DNA of 64,000 nucleotides, taken from Apium graveolens. Taxonomy: Eukaryota > Streptophyta > Magnoliopsida > Apiales > Apiaceae. Location: assembly GCF_009905375.1 (NCBI RefSeq), contig NC_133648.1, forward strand, positions 312,868,565 to 312,932,564. Reading direction: 5' to 3'. A program made the translations under genes and the position numbers. Shown in pieces: positions 1-11,939 of this stretch (its first letter is position 1; each line of letters opens with the position of its first letter). The notes beneath the pieces were generated by a model. The model saw nothing but the letters and a program-made list of their open reading frames with translations. It ran no database searches and was not told the DNA's origin.

Positions 1-232
1 CTTCTGTGGCTCATTCCCAACTGTCACAGAAAGCTTTGTGGGCTTGTATGGACCATCATAAATTCTGTCTAAATATTCTGGATCTGTAGCTTCCAGAAAC
101 ATGGCCATCTTCACACTCCATACAGGGTACTCAAACACCCTGAGCATAGGAACCCTAATGGTTTCATATCTACTGAATGGGTTGAACCTTTGCAGGTTCT
201 TGAGGGTCTTGTGTTTTTGATTGATCAGACAT
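1..232 (-). pseudogene. gag: Sire-1 Gag N-terminus (partial, runs off left edge)
   Basis: Read on the minus strand, an open frame encodes the start of a copia-type Gag. It contains FLEATDPEYLD and YDGPYKPTKL, which match HLEATDPDYLD and NDGPYKPTKL in the Sire-5 Gag of this window. This is the region ahead of the UBN2 (gag-polypeptide of LTR copia-type) domain that forms the particle shell. The frame stays open to the window edge, so no damage is visible inside the fragment. The natural start is unclear: the best ATG (at 232) lies in a neighbouring frame, so one small indel probably separates it from the body. The gene follows its LTR and PBS in the normal order, which fixes the orientation of the element. 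The assignment is sure; the start is not. Confidence 0.85.
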
Positions 233-280
233 GATTGATTGTTTATTTGGATCTTAACTGTTTATAAGCTTAACAGATTG

Positions 281-292
281 GCTCTGATACCA
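281..292 (-). other. Sire-1 primer-binding site
   Basis: The minus strand reads TGGTATCAGAGC, the standard plant copia primer-binding site complementary to the 3' end of initiator tRNA-Met. It lies two bases from the LTR end, the same spacing as in Sire-4 and Sire-5. Confidence 0.93.
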
Positions 293-294
293 CT

Positions 295-841
295 TGTTAG
301 GCCTCAATGATACTATAGAAGGGGGTTGAATATAGTATCTACAATCAATTCGATTATAAACACAAGTATGTAACAGAAAACAAGTTTATTCAATATCTCA
401 AACTCTGTTACAGTAGGTTTAATCTACTCTCTCAGTGATGTATGATATCACTAAGAGCTGTTAGGGTTACAATGAATAATATTCTCGTGAATGATAACAC
501 ATATAGTGTAAACCCTAATCTATGTTTATATACTACACGGTTACAAGATATCTCCTAATTGATACGATATGTTCTGTTTCTTAAAATACATCAATCAGAG
601 ATTATCTAATGTAGTCCTTTAGTTGTACAACTCTCCAAGCACATCTTCTTTTGTTTAATCCAGATCCTCTCCTGTAAATCAGCCGCTTTTCATCCCTGGA
701 GTATATCCGCACTTAAGTTCTGATGTAAGTCCTGATGGCTTAAGTTCTGATAACTTCCTGTCTTCAGTAAGTTCTGATTTCCAGTTAAGTTCTGATAGTA
801 AGATCTGAAACTAAATAAATCAAATTAGACATGACATCACA
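295..841 (-). repeat. Sire-1 5' LTR
   Basis: On the minus strand the sequence runs from TGTGATGTC to GGCCTAACA (TG...CA, 547 bp) and abuts the PBS. It carries a TATA box (TATATAAAC, about 527-535) and the C-run near the 3' end that all Sirevirus LTRs here share. The block at about 712-805 repeats a short motif, TTAAGTTCTGAT, six or so times. This LTR marks the insertion of Sire-1 into the gag gene of Sire-2. The other end of the element is outside the window, so the target duplication cannot be tested. Confidence 0.85.
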
Positions 842-990
842 AATATATTTAATAGAGTCAATGTGGGGCATTTGTCTATTAAGCAACTAAATGACATACT
901 GGAGAAAATTGAAGTGAGAGCATAATCAAAAAGGAAAAACAATAGAAATGGGAAAGTAGGGATTAACAAACATAACAACTACACGCCTGA

Positions 991-3900
991 TGTGGCGCCC
1001 TCCAAACCCGGGCCAGAAGTTTGGGGTCCACACACACCTTATTTATAACCTGCTTATAACAATAATAAAGATAATAATAATATGCAATGACCCTACTTAC
1101 CAACTACCATGGATCGCAACAGGTTAAAGTATGCACACAAGCCAAACACATCTACTTATATTACAAACCGTTCAAATCCCAACTATTCCAAACTCAGAAC
1201 TGAGTATTAAACATTATTACAAACTTTTACAAATTCAAATTATCCCAAAAGAAGCCTATTAGCTTAGCTCGATCAACCTAAACCCCTAGCTCTCGCGCTG
1301 GACTGGGGATCCTCGGTACCAACCGGTTCCTTCTTAACTGGAAAAGAACATAAACAACATCGCACAAATAAGCTAACTAGCTCAGCAAGTCACAATGACA
1401 AAACTGAGAATAATGATCATCAGGTGAACATGGTTATGATATCAAGTGAACAATGGATTATGATTTAGAATTGAATATTATATTTTCATGTTAAAAACCA
1501 AGGTTAGGCTGCTGATCAGTCACGCACTAACCCCGAGCAAAGCACACAACACTGCTCTAACTACTGGATCCAAGGCCCACATTGGCCTAACTTGACCATT
1601 ATATGGTCTGACCACGAATCTGGTCCACAATTTTATAAAAACAATCCAATTCTAACATAATAACAGAATAAGCAATAATAAACAATAACCAGAATCATTA
1701 ACAACATTTGACGTTTCATAATGAAATGGTTTTAATCTGCATAAGGATTAAAAGAGCATTTTCAAAGTTTGGATGCTTGGTAATGAAATAATTGGATAAC
1801 AATGAATCAATGTTTCAGGGTTTCAAGGATTTGGTCTTTCAAAGCATAAAATACAAAGGTTTGAATGTGTAAGCAATCTGGTTCAGTGTTTAATATTTAG
1901 TTTGTATGTATTTGTGGAGTAGTATCGTATATTTGGGGTTCGTATTTGGGTATACGACAATCAATGGTCTAGAAAGAATCAGGTTAAGGCTCAAGATCAA
2001 TAACTGGAATCAAGGTTTAGGGTTAAGTGCTTCAAAGCACTTGCAATATAAAACAGGAATATCAATCACGACAATATCTCGAGAAAGTTCATAACACTTT
2101 CCTGGTATTAGCTTACTACACTGCACTCGCTTCCAATCACAATCGTCTTACTCTTCAACTACCTGTTTCCCTTTCCTACATCTTGCCTCTTCTGCTCACA
2201 TATCATAAGCATCTATCAATATTCAACTCATATGATTCTATTCAACACATACTTCTATTTACCCTTCGTTTTACCCAAATCCGATTAACGGATTGAAAGT
2301 TACGCAATAAACAAGTAAATATCGAATACACAGACCGATAGTCAATCAATAAGTCGTATATAACACATAGCACGTCACATAATCAATAATATATCATTTA
2401 TAACTAAGTTTCGGGTCATAAACAAGCTTTTTGGTGTTTAAAATGATTTTTAAAACATTTTTCGGAATTAAAACGGGTCATTGGATCAATTTTGGAGAAA
2501 CAAACAGGGTTCGGTTGGCCAATTCTGGCTTCGAAACAATTTTATAATAATTATCGAGCCTTGAAAATAATTTAGAATAATATTTTAAAGCTCGAAACTA
2601 TTTTTCGGAATTTTTAAATAATTAAATTTAATTAAATAATTAATTAAAATCAATTAATAATTAATTAAATCAATTAATCAATTAATTTTCGAATTAATTG
2701 ACCAATCAATCAATTAAAAATTAAATGAAATTAATTAACTAATTAATTCAGATTTATTTTTGAATTAAAAATAATTTTCGGAATTAAAATAATAATTTTT
2801 GGAATTTTTAGAAATTAAAAATGAATTTTTATAATAAAAATCAATAGGAAATATGATTTTTGAATATTTTTAAAACAGGAATCCAAAATTTGCAAATTCT
2901 GGAAACCTCAGGGACCTAACTTCATCGTTTTTAAAACTACAGGTACTAAACTGCTATTTTACAGGGGGGTCGCCGGAAAACTTCGGGGATGGCCGGAGAA
3001 TACGTTCCCGGCATCCTCACCCCACCACAAGCTCCAGATATGATCTTCAGGAAACCAGGAATTGATTCATGCAATCAAAACACAACAATCATCCCTGTTC
3101 TGGCCGGAAAATGGCCAAGAACATCGCCGGTTTCCGGCGAACTTCGGAAATCTTTAAAACACAACTCCCTTCGATTCACTAATCCTCTGTTAACGAGCTA
3201 TATACCAATCGATTGCAAATTTCATAAGGAACACAATCCACTATAAATCAACAGCTAATAACCCCTAAATCAAAAAGCAAAAATTTTTTAATTGAAAACA
3301 TTCATACGGGTTATAAACCCTAATTTCACAATTCGAAAATCAAACTCAATTTTGAACATGTTATTGAACTCCAAATCAGACGTATAATATATCCAAATCA
3401 TCAGGAAAACAAGCTCTACAACATGCAATCATTAAATCATACAAACAATCATCCGAACAAAAAATCATTTTTTTAATAAAAATAATTCGAAAATAAATAA
3501 AAATATAGAAAAATAACCTTAGTTTCTGCAGTAAAACGAAGCTCGGAATCTGATAGTACTCCTCAAATCCTTCGTTTTGGTTACTCAAGCTTTGAAAACA
3601 GAGATCAATAACACCTTCGTTTTGCTGTTTGATTCTTGGAAGATTATATGAATATAGGGTTTTTCTCTGGAAAATTATATAATTAACTGTCTGCAAAAGA
3701 TTTTGATACGAAATAAAATACAAAAAAAAGCTATTTATATTTACGGAAAATTAGTATCCCGTTGGATCATTCCGGATATAAAATGGTACGTTTATTTATA
3801 AAAACTGACCCAAACGGTATCGGTTTTCGGGATAATTATCCAAATCAGTACAATTTGTATTGCGGTCTTGGTCTAAGCGCCTGGTTACACGTTCTACGAG

Positions 3901-4419
3901 GTGATAATTGGGATAGTTTAATAAAAAGCTCCCGTTTATCGAAAATACGAGTTTTATTGATTTACCGAAACGAATATTGTATCGAAAATGTTGCGCCGGG
4001 ACCCGCGCAGGACAAACCGTACGCCGGATCGAGAAAGTCGAAACATGGAATATGCTCGGAATATTACAATTAGGTTAGGAAGGAGTTCTCGGAAGAGTTT
4101 CGGGTTCCAAAAACGTAACAACGGATGACGTCGGTTGGTTCCGGTTTTTATAAAATAGATTTTAAATACTCGGAAAAAGATTTTATAAATTTCATATGAT
4201 CCTTATAAATCCATAAATCAACTTAAAAATAATTAGGAAGATATGACAATTATTTATATTTTATTTTGGACATATAAAAATTAAAATACTCAATTAATAA
4301 TATTTTTAAACATCCAAACACATTTAACACTTAACAATTAATTCACATAATGGATGCTAAACACATATATTAATTATTTATTAACAAAAATAATTACACG
4401 ATATATCCCGGATATTACA
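991..4419 (-). mobile_element. Solo LTR of the Tek-1 (Tekay-like gypsy) family
   Basis: The minus strand runs from TGTAATATCCGGGATATA to GGCGCCACA (3429 bp) with no internal gene region. The flanking 5-bp direct repeats CCTGA (986-990 and 4420-4424) are perfect, so a whole element once sat here and recombined down to one LTR. The two ends match the Tek-1 LTRs well. The middle (about 2850-3700) differs strongly from them, so this is an older or sister subfamily. The AT-rich stretch 2560-2840 is simple ATTAATTA-type sequence. The minus-strand TATA box is at 3732-3741. Confidence 0.95.
3732..3741 (-). promoter_or_regulatory. TATA box of solo Tek-1 LTR
   Basis: The minus strand reads AATATAAATA, followed by GC. 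It occupies the same place in all three Tek-1-type LTRs, just downstream of a strongly conserved U3 block (about 3742-4180). It is the likely core promoter of the LTR. Confidence 0.65.
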
Positions 4420-4843
4420 CCTGATAAATTTGCTCCTAGAAAAGTTTATGTTAAGTGTTGTAGTGTTAATCATTTGTCTGTTAATTACAAACTTGCCATG
4501 CCTTTTTCCATGTCTGCACCTCCTTCATTTCCAGTATGCCTACAGTGCCTGTGAATGTTATGCCTGCACATAATTTGGATGCACAGTATGTTAATATGCC
4601 GTTTGCACAAAATCCTTACTATGCTGCATTTAGTATGCCACAAATGCCATTTAGCATGATATACCTGAATACCATGTTTTTTCAAAATATGCCTTTCCAT
4701 GTTAATCAACCTGTGCAATGATGAATGGTTTTAAGGGTTCTACTCAATTGACTAAGGATGATCTTCAAATGCCCAAGTCAAATGAGGACAAACCTAAGAA
4801 ACCTAAGAAAAAGGCTAACAAAACAGGATCCAAGGAAACTTGG

Positions 4844-4881
4844 GTACCAAAATTAACTTGATTTGATTTTGCTGTGTGCAG
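4844..4881 (+). other. Sire-2 gag-pol junction box (GT...AG, 38 nt)
   Basis: The box begins with GT right after the conserved Trp codon of the Gag tail (TGG|GTACC) and ends with TGTGCAG before the first pol codons. It contains the gag stop TGA. Gag is in one frame and pol two bases further on; removing exactly this box joins TGG to AGA in the pol frame. It is very short for a plant intron, so this may be coincidence or a relic of another recoding signal. Confidence 0.4.
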
Positions 4882-6174
4882 AGAAACAGAAAGAATCTTT
4901 GGTATTTGGATAGTGGGTGCTCAAGGCACATGACTAGAGATTCTACCCTGCTCACTGATTTCAAGGAAAGAGATGGCCCAAGTATCACTTTTGGAGATGA
5001 CAACAAGGGTTATACTGTGGGATATGGCTTGCTTTCAAAAGACAATGTCATCATTGAGGAAGTTGCTCTAGTGGATGGACTCCAACACAATTTGTTGAGT
5101 ATCAGCCAGCTTTGTGATAACGGTAACTCAGTGACATTTATTACTGAAGCTTGTGTTGTGACCAACAAGAAAATGAACAAAGTGGTTCTTATTGGAGTAA
5201 GAAAAGGAAATGTGTACCAAGCTGATTTCAACTCATCTAATGCAGAATCTGTCACTTGTCTGTTCAGCAAGGCAAGTCAAGATGAAAGTTGGTTGTGGTA
5301 CAAGAAGCTTTCCCACCTTAACTTCAAGACTATGAATGAACTAGTCAGGAAAGATTTGGTAAGAGGAATTCCAAAGGCGGAATTTTCCAAGGATGCTTTG
5401 TGTGATGCATGTCAGAAAGGTAAACAAATCAAGGCATCATTCCAAAAGAAGCTTGATCCAACAATTGAAGAACCTCTACAACTTCTACACATGGATTTAT
5501 TTGGACCAGTCAATGTATTGTATATCTCAAGAAAAAGATACTGTCTAGTAATTGTGGGTGATTTCTCAAAGTTCTCTTGGACATATTTCATAAAGTCTAA
5601 AGATCAAGCTAGTGAAATCATCATCAATCACATAAGACAAGTCAACAATCATCCTGATTTCAAAGTAAGAAGAATCAGGAGTGACAATGGAACTGAGTTC
5701 AAGAATTTTGTGATGAGATTATTTTATGAAGAGAGTGGGATCATGCATGAGTTTTCAGCAACAAGGACCCCACAACAAAATGGAGTGGTGGAAAGGAAAA
5801 ATAGATCTCTTATTGAAGCTATAAGAACAATGCCAAAAGAATCAAAATTACCAATATATTTCTGGGCAGAGGCTGTAAATACTGCATGCTACACTCAGAA
5901 TATTTCCTTGGTTAATCAAGCAAAATGCATGACACCCTACCAATTGTTCAAGAACAGGAAGCCAACATTAAACTTTCTTCATGTCTTTGGTTGTAAATGT
6001 TTTATCTTAAGGAATCAAACTGACCAACATGGAAAGTTTGATGCCAAAGCTGATGAAGGAATTTTTGTTAGATATGCAGTGGGAAAAGCATACAGAGTCT
6101 ACAATCTCATAACCAACATTGTTATGCAATCTATATATGTTGTGTTTGATGACAAAAAGATTGAAGGACTATAA
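4876..6174 (+). pseudogene. pol: Sire-2 Pol: protease and integrase
   Basis: The open stretch has 432 codons and no ATG before the protease; it begins at a GTG. The aspartic protease site DSG is at residues 12-14. The GAG-pre-integrase zinc region follows at about 138-182; its first His is Tyr142 (C to T change in the codon), while CDAC (176-179) is kept. The integrase catalytic triad D207, D270, E306 is complete with the usual 35-residue spacing (HMDLFGP, RSDNGTEF, GVVERKNR). The stretch ends with a stop after DDKKIEGL, where relatives continue. It is the longest undamaged integrase in the window, but the lost zinc ligand and missing RT make it non-autonomous. Confidence 0.92.
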
Positions 6175-6765
6175 GATGGAGATTTTCATGAAAGCCTCAA
6201 ATTTGATAATATTGAGATGTTTAGTGATGACAATGATGATGAAAGTCATCAAGAACCAATCTCTAAGGACAATGCAAAAAAATCTACAACTAATGAAGCA
6301 CATAATTCAACATCCGTCGAAAGACCAAGTGCATCATCCATTGAAAGACAATCTGCATCATCCGTCGATAGGTAAAGAGCAACATCTGTTGATCCATCAA
6401 TAGAATTTGGAAGTCAAGTTAGATCATAATCAGAAAGAACTCCAATTTCTAGTCAAAGATCCATAAACTTAGGGGGAGTTTCTGACAATCAAAACTATGT
6501 CACACATCAAGACAACAATGAGGCATCTTCATCTAGAGCTAATCTACCACTATAGAGAAGATGGACTAAAGATCACCCATTTGAACTGATTATTGGTGAT
6601 GCATCCTCAAGAGTGCAAAGAAGGAAAGCAACTCAAGAGGAATATCTGTATAACAGCTTTCTATCTCAGGAAGAGCCTAAAAAGGTAGAGGAAGCTCTGT
6701 TAGATCCTGATGAGTCCACCTTCTCTAGGTTAGTAAGTGAGCTAGGTATGCTTAACTACTTTTAA
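6175..6765 (+). pseudogene. pol: Sire-2 Pol linker and pol C-terminus; RT and RNase H deleted
   Basis: The same frame as the integrase continues with several stops. It encodes an acidic linker (MFSDDNDDESHQEP), a Ser-rich stretch with repeats such as SASSIER and SASSVDR, and the pre-RT motif (WTKDHPFELIIGD, SFLSQEEPKKVEEALLDPD). At about 6708-6720 it jumps directly to FSRLVSELGMLNYF and a stop, which is the very end of a Sirevirus pol. The whole reverse transcriptase and RNase H are therefore missing. The junction carries a short stretch (CTGATGAG) that could come from either side, as expected for illegitimate recombination. Confidence 0.85.
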
Positions 6766-7277
6766 TCTATTTTTGATGTCAAAGCAAATTGAAATGTAGC
6801 CAGAGTAAAAGTTGATATTTCCGTTCTTAGGCAAAATTTTGACTAAGTCAGAATTTGTATCTCAACGGATGTTCATTATCCGTTGAAAATGAACATCCAT
6901 TGAATTTTAACATCCGTTGTAATATCAATTATTACTCTGGGTAATTTAAATCATCATCCGTCGAATTGCACTCAATCTTAGCCGTTAATTTTGAGCATTA
7001 TCCGTCGAACTTACTTATAGTCTGTATGTATATTTCAATGGATAATCTTAGAATTGTGACAATTTTTTTCTTATTTTTAAACGGCTATTTTGGGTTAATT
7101 TGATTGGTCACTTTATTTTACTTTTTACTTTTTGACAGTTTATTTCTGGGAAAGTATAAAAACTAATTACATTTCTATTCTTTGTCTTTATCTTTCTCAA
7201 AGCAATTTCTCTAACTTCTTCTTCCCAAAAGCAAAAAAAAAGCTCTCTCTGCAAAAAAAATAATCTTAATCACAGAA
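6766..7277 (+). other. Sire-2 pol-to-downstream-gene spacer with inverted motif repeats
   Basis: Non-coding. It holds repeated copies of CAACGGATG and its complement CATCCGTTG, often as close inverted pairs (for example 6863-6888 and 6893-6921; variants at 6955, 7000 and 7035). The last 100 bases before the next ATG are pyrimidine-rich and A-rich with a possible TATA (GTATAAAAAC, about 7153), so a promoter for the downstream gene is conceivable. Confidence 0.6.
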
Positions 7278-10200
7278 ATGGCACCCGTAGTCAAAATCAT
7301 GTCCTTAACTAGGTTCGTCTATGAAAAGAACAACTTTGTGGCTCTGGTGAACAAGCAAATTCCGACATCTGAAGACTATCACAAGATGATGGACTTCATA
7401 CTAAACTTCAAATTAAACTATACCATGCTTGAGTATCCAACCATTTACTGTGAAGTTATCGAGGAAATTTGGTCTATAGTTGTGTTCAATTCAAGGGACA
7501 AGACTATTACATTCACTCTCAAAGGTAATGAAAACTCTGTTAACTGGGATACAATTGAAAAATGTTTTAAATTACCCGAAAATAACACATATACTCCACA
7601 CATTGACACTGGTATGAGTAGGATGCTAGTCTCTATGGGTTGTGCTCTAACTGCCACTAAGTTAGGTGAATGTTTTCTGGCAAAGTCAACAATTTTGATG
7701 TTATATCTTACTCAATTATTCACATGCTTTACATGCTTCTTAGTGATAAGTAATTTAATTTCAGTACTTCTGTTATGTATGAGTTAGGGAGTAAATTAGG
7801 GGATATAAAGAAGAGGTCTAAGAATATTTATTATGTTAGATTCTTCATGATGATAGCTAATTTTGTTTCTGAGAATCTTTCAATTGAGAACCCAACAAAC
7901 AAGCTAGCTTGTTGGGTCCAAGAGAGAAGAGTTATTGCTGATCTCAACAGGTCAAATCACCACAGGGATGTTACCCTTGTACACATGCCAATTTTTTTGC
8001 AAACAACTGTGGCAATGGCATCTGTGACAATGACCAAACAGATGCATACCCAATCCACAAAACCAAAAGTCTCCAAATCCAAATCGAAGAAAGCCCCCTC
8101 TAGTTTCTCTCAAAAGAAACTAGTTGAAAAATCTACTAAAAACCAAGAGGGGAGTGTAAAGGGTTGTGAGATTGGTGAGGGATAGGGTGTACATCAAAGA
8201 AGCCCTAAGGATAAGGATGGAGAGGTGAGTGCATCCCAGCCTAGTCACACTACAGTTTCTTAACAAACTATAGTGCTTAAAAAGGACATTAGCTCATTGC
8301 TAGTTGCATCCTCCCAAAAGGATGTGACTATTGAACAAAGCTCTCAGCCAAGAGCACAGGTCAAAAGGGTTAGGGATACAAGCTCACCCCAAACTTATTC
8401 CAGAAAGAAGAAACCCAGGACACTTAGGGATACACAGGGTGCACACACTATGAAAACTACAGTTACAGACTCAGTTACTGCACCTTCTCAAATTCAGCTT
8501 GATGTGGCTCCTATAAATGTGGAGTCACAACCAAAATCTTTGATAATTGAAGCACCTCACACACAAAACTCACCCACCAATTCTCTGGATGTGGAAATGA
8601 TCAATTCATCAATTCTTGATTCTCCATCTTAAACTCTCATGGAGAAGTCAAAAGTCCAAGCAAGTGAGCATCATCTTTTAGATGATCTGTTGGCTCACTT
8701 GCCATTTTTTTCTGAAACTACTGAAATATCTGTACAAAATCTAAAATCAATCACCACAGATTCTATAGTAGTTTCTACTTCAAACTCTTTCATTTCCACT
8801 ATTTCAACGGATATTGTTCATCCGTTGACAAGTGATTGTATCTCGATGGATGTGCTTAACAAAAGTCATCCATTGAAACTCTGAACTACTATTTCGACGG
8901 ATATTTCTCATCTGTTGAATATTATTACACCACTTCAAACTTCAACAATTGTTACAAGTGTAGATGATCTAGTCGTTGTACAATCACTCTTAGGACTGAG
9001 GGAAGAGACTGAATTGAGTGAGAGGTTGAGTTGCTCTCAGGCAAAAGGAGAGGAAAAGAGTGAAAGTATGCAAGCTATTTCTTCCAGCTTGGAAAAAGTG
9101 AGTGAGTGGAGTCCCACCTTAGTAGGTGAAGGTGAGGGTATGAGGGTGGGAAGCCAAGGGGAGCCCTTGATGCAAAAACATAGAGAACATGAGAGAGAAA
9201 CAAGTACATGAGAGATAAGGATGGAACCCATTGCTAGTGAGTCAATGAATGTCAGTGATGTCAGTGATGCAGAAAAAGAGAAACTGTTTCAGCAAGAATA
9301 TCAAGTTATCATAGATTCTATCTCATTGGATGCTGAAACATTTACCCATCATGTTACATCATATCAAATTTTGGCTGGACAGGGCAATGAGGAGGCTGAG
9401 AAGCTACTCAACTTGGTGCACACTACTGCTTCCATGCAAAGGGCTAAGGATGCCATCACAGTCATGCCACCCACAGCTAGTGATGATGTTGATTATGAAA
9501 CTGGTGGTTCTGAGGATATTTTTGGGGATGAAGATGATGATGAAGAAGAGTTCATGGTCATAGGGGATAAGTAGGCCCTAGCTCAAGATCAAACATGCCA
9601 TCTTGAGTGTTTTCCAAAATATGTGATGAGCACTATTTCAAATCCACTTTGTCTCACATCATTTAACAAACTCAGACAACTCTTTAAACTACTATAAATG
9701 CCAACACCAAGAAACTTCTACAAGCACACTTAAACTCTCTCCAACTACATCAAATTCAATCTCTCAAACAAAATCTGGATGCTACTGAGTTAAAAACAGA
9801 AATTGATCAAGTCAAGAAGGATGTTTCTGAGAGACTGAATGCTAACTTTCCCAACACAACCATGCTTGACATTAATAGAAAAATAAGGAAAAATTCTGAT
9901 CTAGCCATCAAGGTGGACTCCTTGGATACAAGACTCAAAACCCTATAAACTTCAATAACTGCAATCCATCTACATCAAGCCCAACAAAACAACTCCTTCA
10001 GAAACTGGTGGTTGCACAAACTTCATTCTCCACTCAACTTGATGCTAACAAAAAGGTGGAGAAAGATTCAATTCTTCTAGTTAGCCAAGGAGAGTCAACA
10101 AGTGAGGGGGAGAAAGTGCTAAGTATTCAAGTCAATAAAGTAATTGTGCCGGTAATTGCTTTCTCAAAGCCACCAGCCTTGGACGGTATTGATCTAATCA

Positions 10201-11733
10201 AGTTAGCAGCTACCAAGTTGGAGTAAAATGAAAAATTCAAACAACTTGATGTAGCAGCTGTTGAGCAAGAGCTAGATGCACAATGGAAGAAGCTTGGTGA
10301 AAACATCAAGGAGAAATTTGATCAAATTGAGAAGCAAGACAGGGTCTTTTCTCACTGCTCCAATTTTAGACAAATTTCAGTCAATGAAATGAGCCTAGGG
10401 AACATGGAAAGGGGTCAACCCTCATCAAACAAGTCTCCAAAGGCCAATGTGATTTTTCAACCAAAAATATATTATCCAAATAATTCAGACAAGAATCCAC
10501 TGGACCTATCTTATGAAACCCCTAGGCCAGATGAAAAGAAGCTGCTTGGAAGGTCTATAGCTTTCTTCAAGGACCCTAGAGACTCAGTGCTAAAGAAAAG
10601 GATTGCTAAAATCTACAGAAATGGTAAACTGATCTGTGAAGTGGCTTGACATCCAAATTTTACAGAGGCTAAGAAAGAGGAAAAGATGAGGCTCAAACAA
10701 CAACAAAAACAAGCTGCTTTAGATGCCAAGAACCAAGCTAAGAAGCCTGCAATCACAGAAGCTATATTGCCAACTGAGACATCTAAGAATCTGGATGGAG
10801 GAAAGAAAGAAGAACCAAAGAAGATAAAAAGAAAGTTTAGATACAAGGTAAATGCAAAAAGAAAGATAGATTTTAATAAAGACAAGGAAGCGTACATGCC
10901 AATCCAATCTATAACTTCAAGCCAAACAGCCATACCTACAGTAAAGGAGGTTGAATTCAAGGTTGATCCCAACATCACCTTTCATGGTAATCCTGTTGTT
11001 CCTAAGGATGAACCAATAGATTGGGACAGCTTGCCCCTTCCTGATCTAAATATTCCTATCTTTAACAAACCAAGAAAGAAAAAGGAAAGAGTAGTCAAAA
11101 CAGTCAAGCCTACCAAACTTCAATCCAAGTCTTTGGTCAAACCCAAGCATGCTGTCAACAAAGGAGATCAACTCTACATCTGTGACATCAAGGAATTCTC
11201 TAACTTAAATCTCTATCTGGATGAGCTGGAAGAAGTTAGATCCATTGATACCTACAGGCATCTTCCAGAGAGATTAGTCTTCAAGTACAAGGCTGGGAGA
11301 GAAATAACATGGCCACTTCACAGAATTCTCAATGAAGGCTATTCAACCTTGGTGGCTGTCTTCTCCTCAATCAAGAAAGACTTTGGATTCAATATAGTTG
11401 CCAAGAAAATGGTGTTAAACAAGATTTAAGGAGATAAGGAATAGCTGGAGAGGGCCAAATGAACTCCCAGGGGTACTGACAATCCCTTATATTGGAAATA
11501 GGGTGCATTTGAAGCCATTTTGGATTATGGAGTTCAAGGATGAGAAAAACATCAGAAGATTCTTCAGATTGGAAGATCAGCTAAAGGTTACAAGTAATGA
11601 GATTCTGAGAGAGATGCAAGAAAAGCTTGATCAAACAAATGAGGATGAATCAGAATTCTATAGGCAACTCCAAAATCAAATTGAAGGAAATAATATAAAG
11701 CTGGGAAAGAAGACAAGGCAATCAAGGAAATGA
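7278..11733 (+). pseudogene. Sire-2 envelope-like downstream gene, broken
   Basis: This is the long gene that Sireviruses carry after pol; its function is unknown and the name envelope-like is historical. It starts with ATG after the spacer. The first 120 codons form a folded-looking domain (IEEIW, ITFTLKGN, IEKCFKLPE). A frameshift at about 7680 then moves the core (FSGKVNNFD) into another frame, continuing with YYVRFFMMIANFVSENL at 7830-7880. Next come Lys/Ser-rich and Ser/Thr/Pro-rich low-complexity segments (8040-9200), an acidic segment (9490-9560), coiled-coil-like sequence (9770-10330), a Lys-rich basic part (10680-11150), and a C-terminal domain (YLDELEEVRSIDTYRHLPER at about 11214-11274, then FWIMEFKDEKNIRRFF). 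Many stops interrupt it. I see no signal peptide or credible membrane anchor. It corresponds segment by segment to the same gene in Sire-4. Confidence 0.8.
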
Positions 11734-11925
11734 TTTAAATTTGCTCAGTCAAGAGGAGCACCTTGAAAATGAATTGTAAGACTCTCCAAAAATCTTTCTT
11801 TGTAAGAATTTTCAATAAATTGCAGCACTTGTAATTTTTGATCTACTTTATCTCATACTGTATTCATAAAGTGTTTTGTTATCATCAAATTTCTCCTAAT
11901 TTATGGATATAATTCCATTAGACAT

Positions 11926-11939
11926 AAATTGGGGGAGAT
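11926..11939 (+). other. Sire-2 polypurine tract
   Basis: AAATTGGGGGAGAT lies immediately before the TG of the 3' LTR. It is the plus-strand primer site, the same design as TAGGGGAGAT in Sire-4. Confidence 0.88.

Larger units (their letters stand above)
842..4861 (+). pseudogene. gag: Sire-2 Gag C-terminal part, split by a solo LTR
   Basis: The fragments 842-990 and 4425-4861 belong together: the reading NYTPDKFAPRK runs across the target site of the solo LTR. After it comes one zinc knuckle (C-X2-C-X4-H, CCSVNHLSV) whose last Cys is replaced by Tyr. A Met/Pro-rich tail follows (repeats like MPFAQNPYYAAF, MPQMPFSM), then a Lys-rich end with ETWVPKLT and a TGA. At least two frameshifts and one early TAA (in RA*SKRKN, before the insertion) break it. 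The left edge was cut by Sire-1. The knuckle binds RNA in intact relatives. Family assignment is firm because the same knuckle region occurs in Sire-3, -4 and -5. Confidence 0.85.

Noticed and set aside
281..292. tRNA gene fragments at TGGTATCAGAGC sites
   Set aside because: These are 12-base primer-binding sites beside LTRs; no tRNA cloverleaf surrounds them.
1906..2296. Two overlapping plus-strand frames in the solo Tek-1 LTR
   Set aside because: They are antisense to the element and broken in the two other LTRs of the family.
3874..4073. Small plus-strand frame starting MYCGLGLSAW as a host gene
   Set aside because: It recurs in all three Tek-1-type LTRs and is part of the LTR U3. It is kept only as a finding about a conserved block, not as a gene.
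7680..7787. Hydrophobic run at the end of the first Sire-2 downstream frame, looking like a membrane anchor
   Set aside because: It is a frameshift product. Another frame over the same bases gives the conserved core (FSGKVNNFD and following), so the hydrophobic text is not original.
10613..10978. Minus-strand frame of 121 codons opposite the Sire-2 downstream gene
   Set aside because: It is the shadow of a Lys-rich coding stretch and is not shared with other elements.
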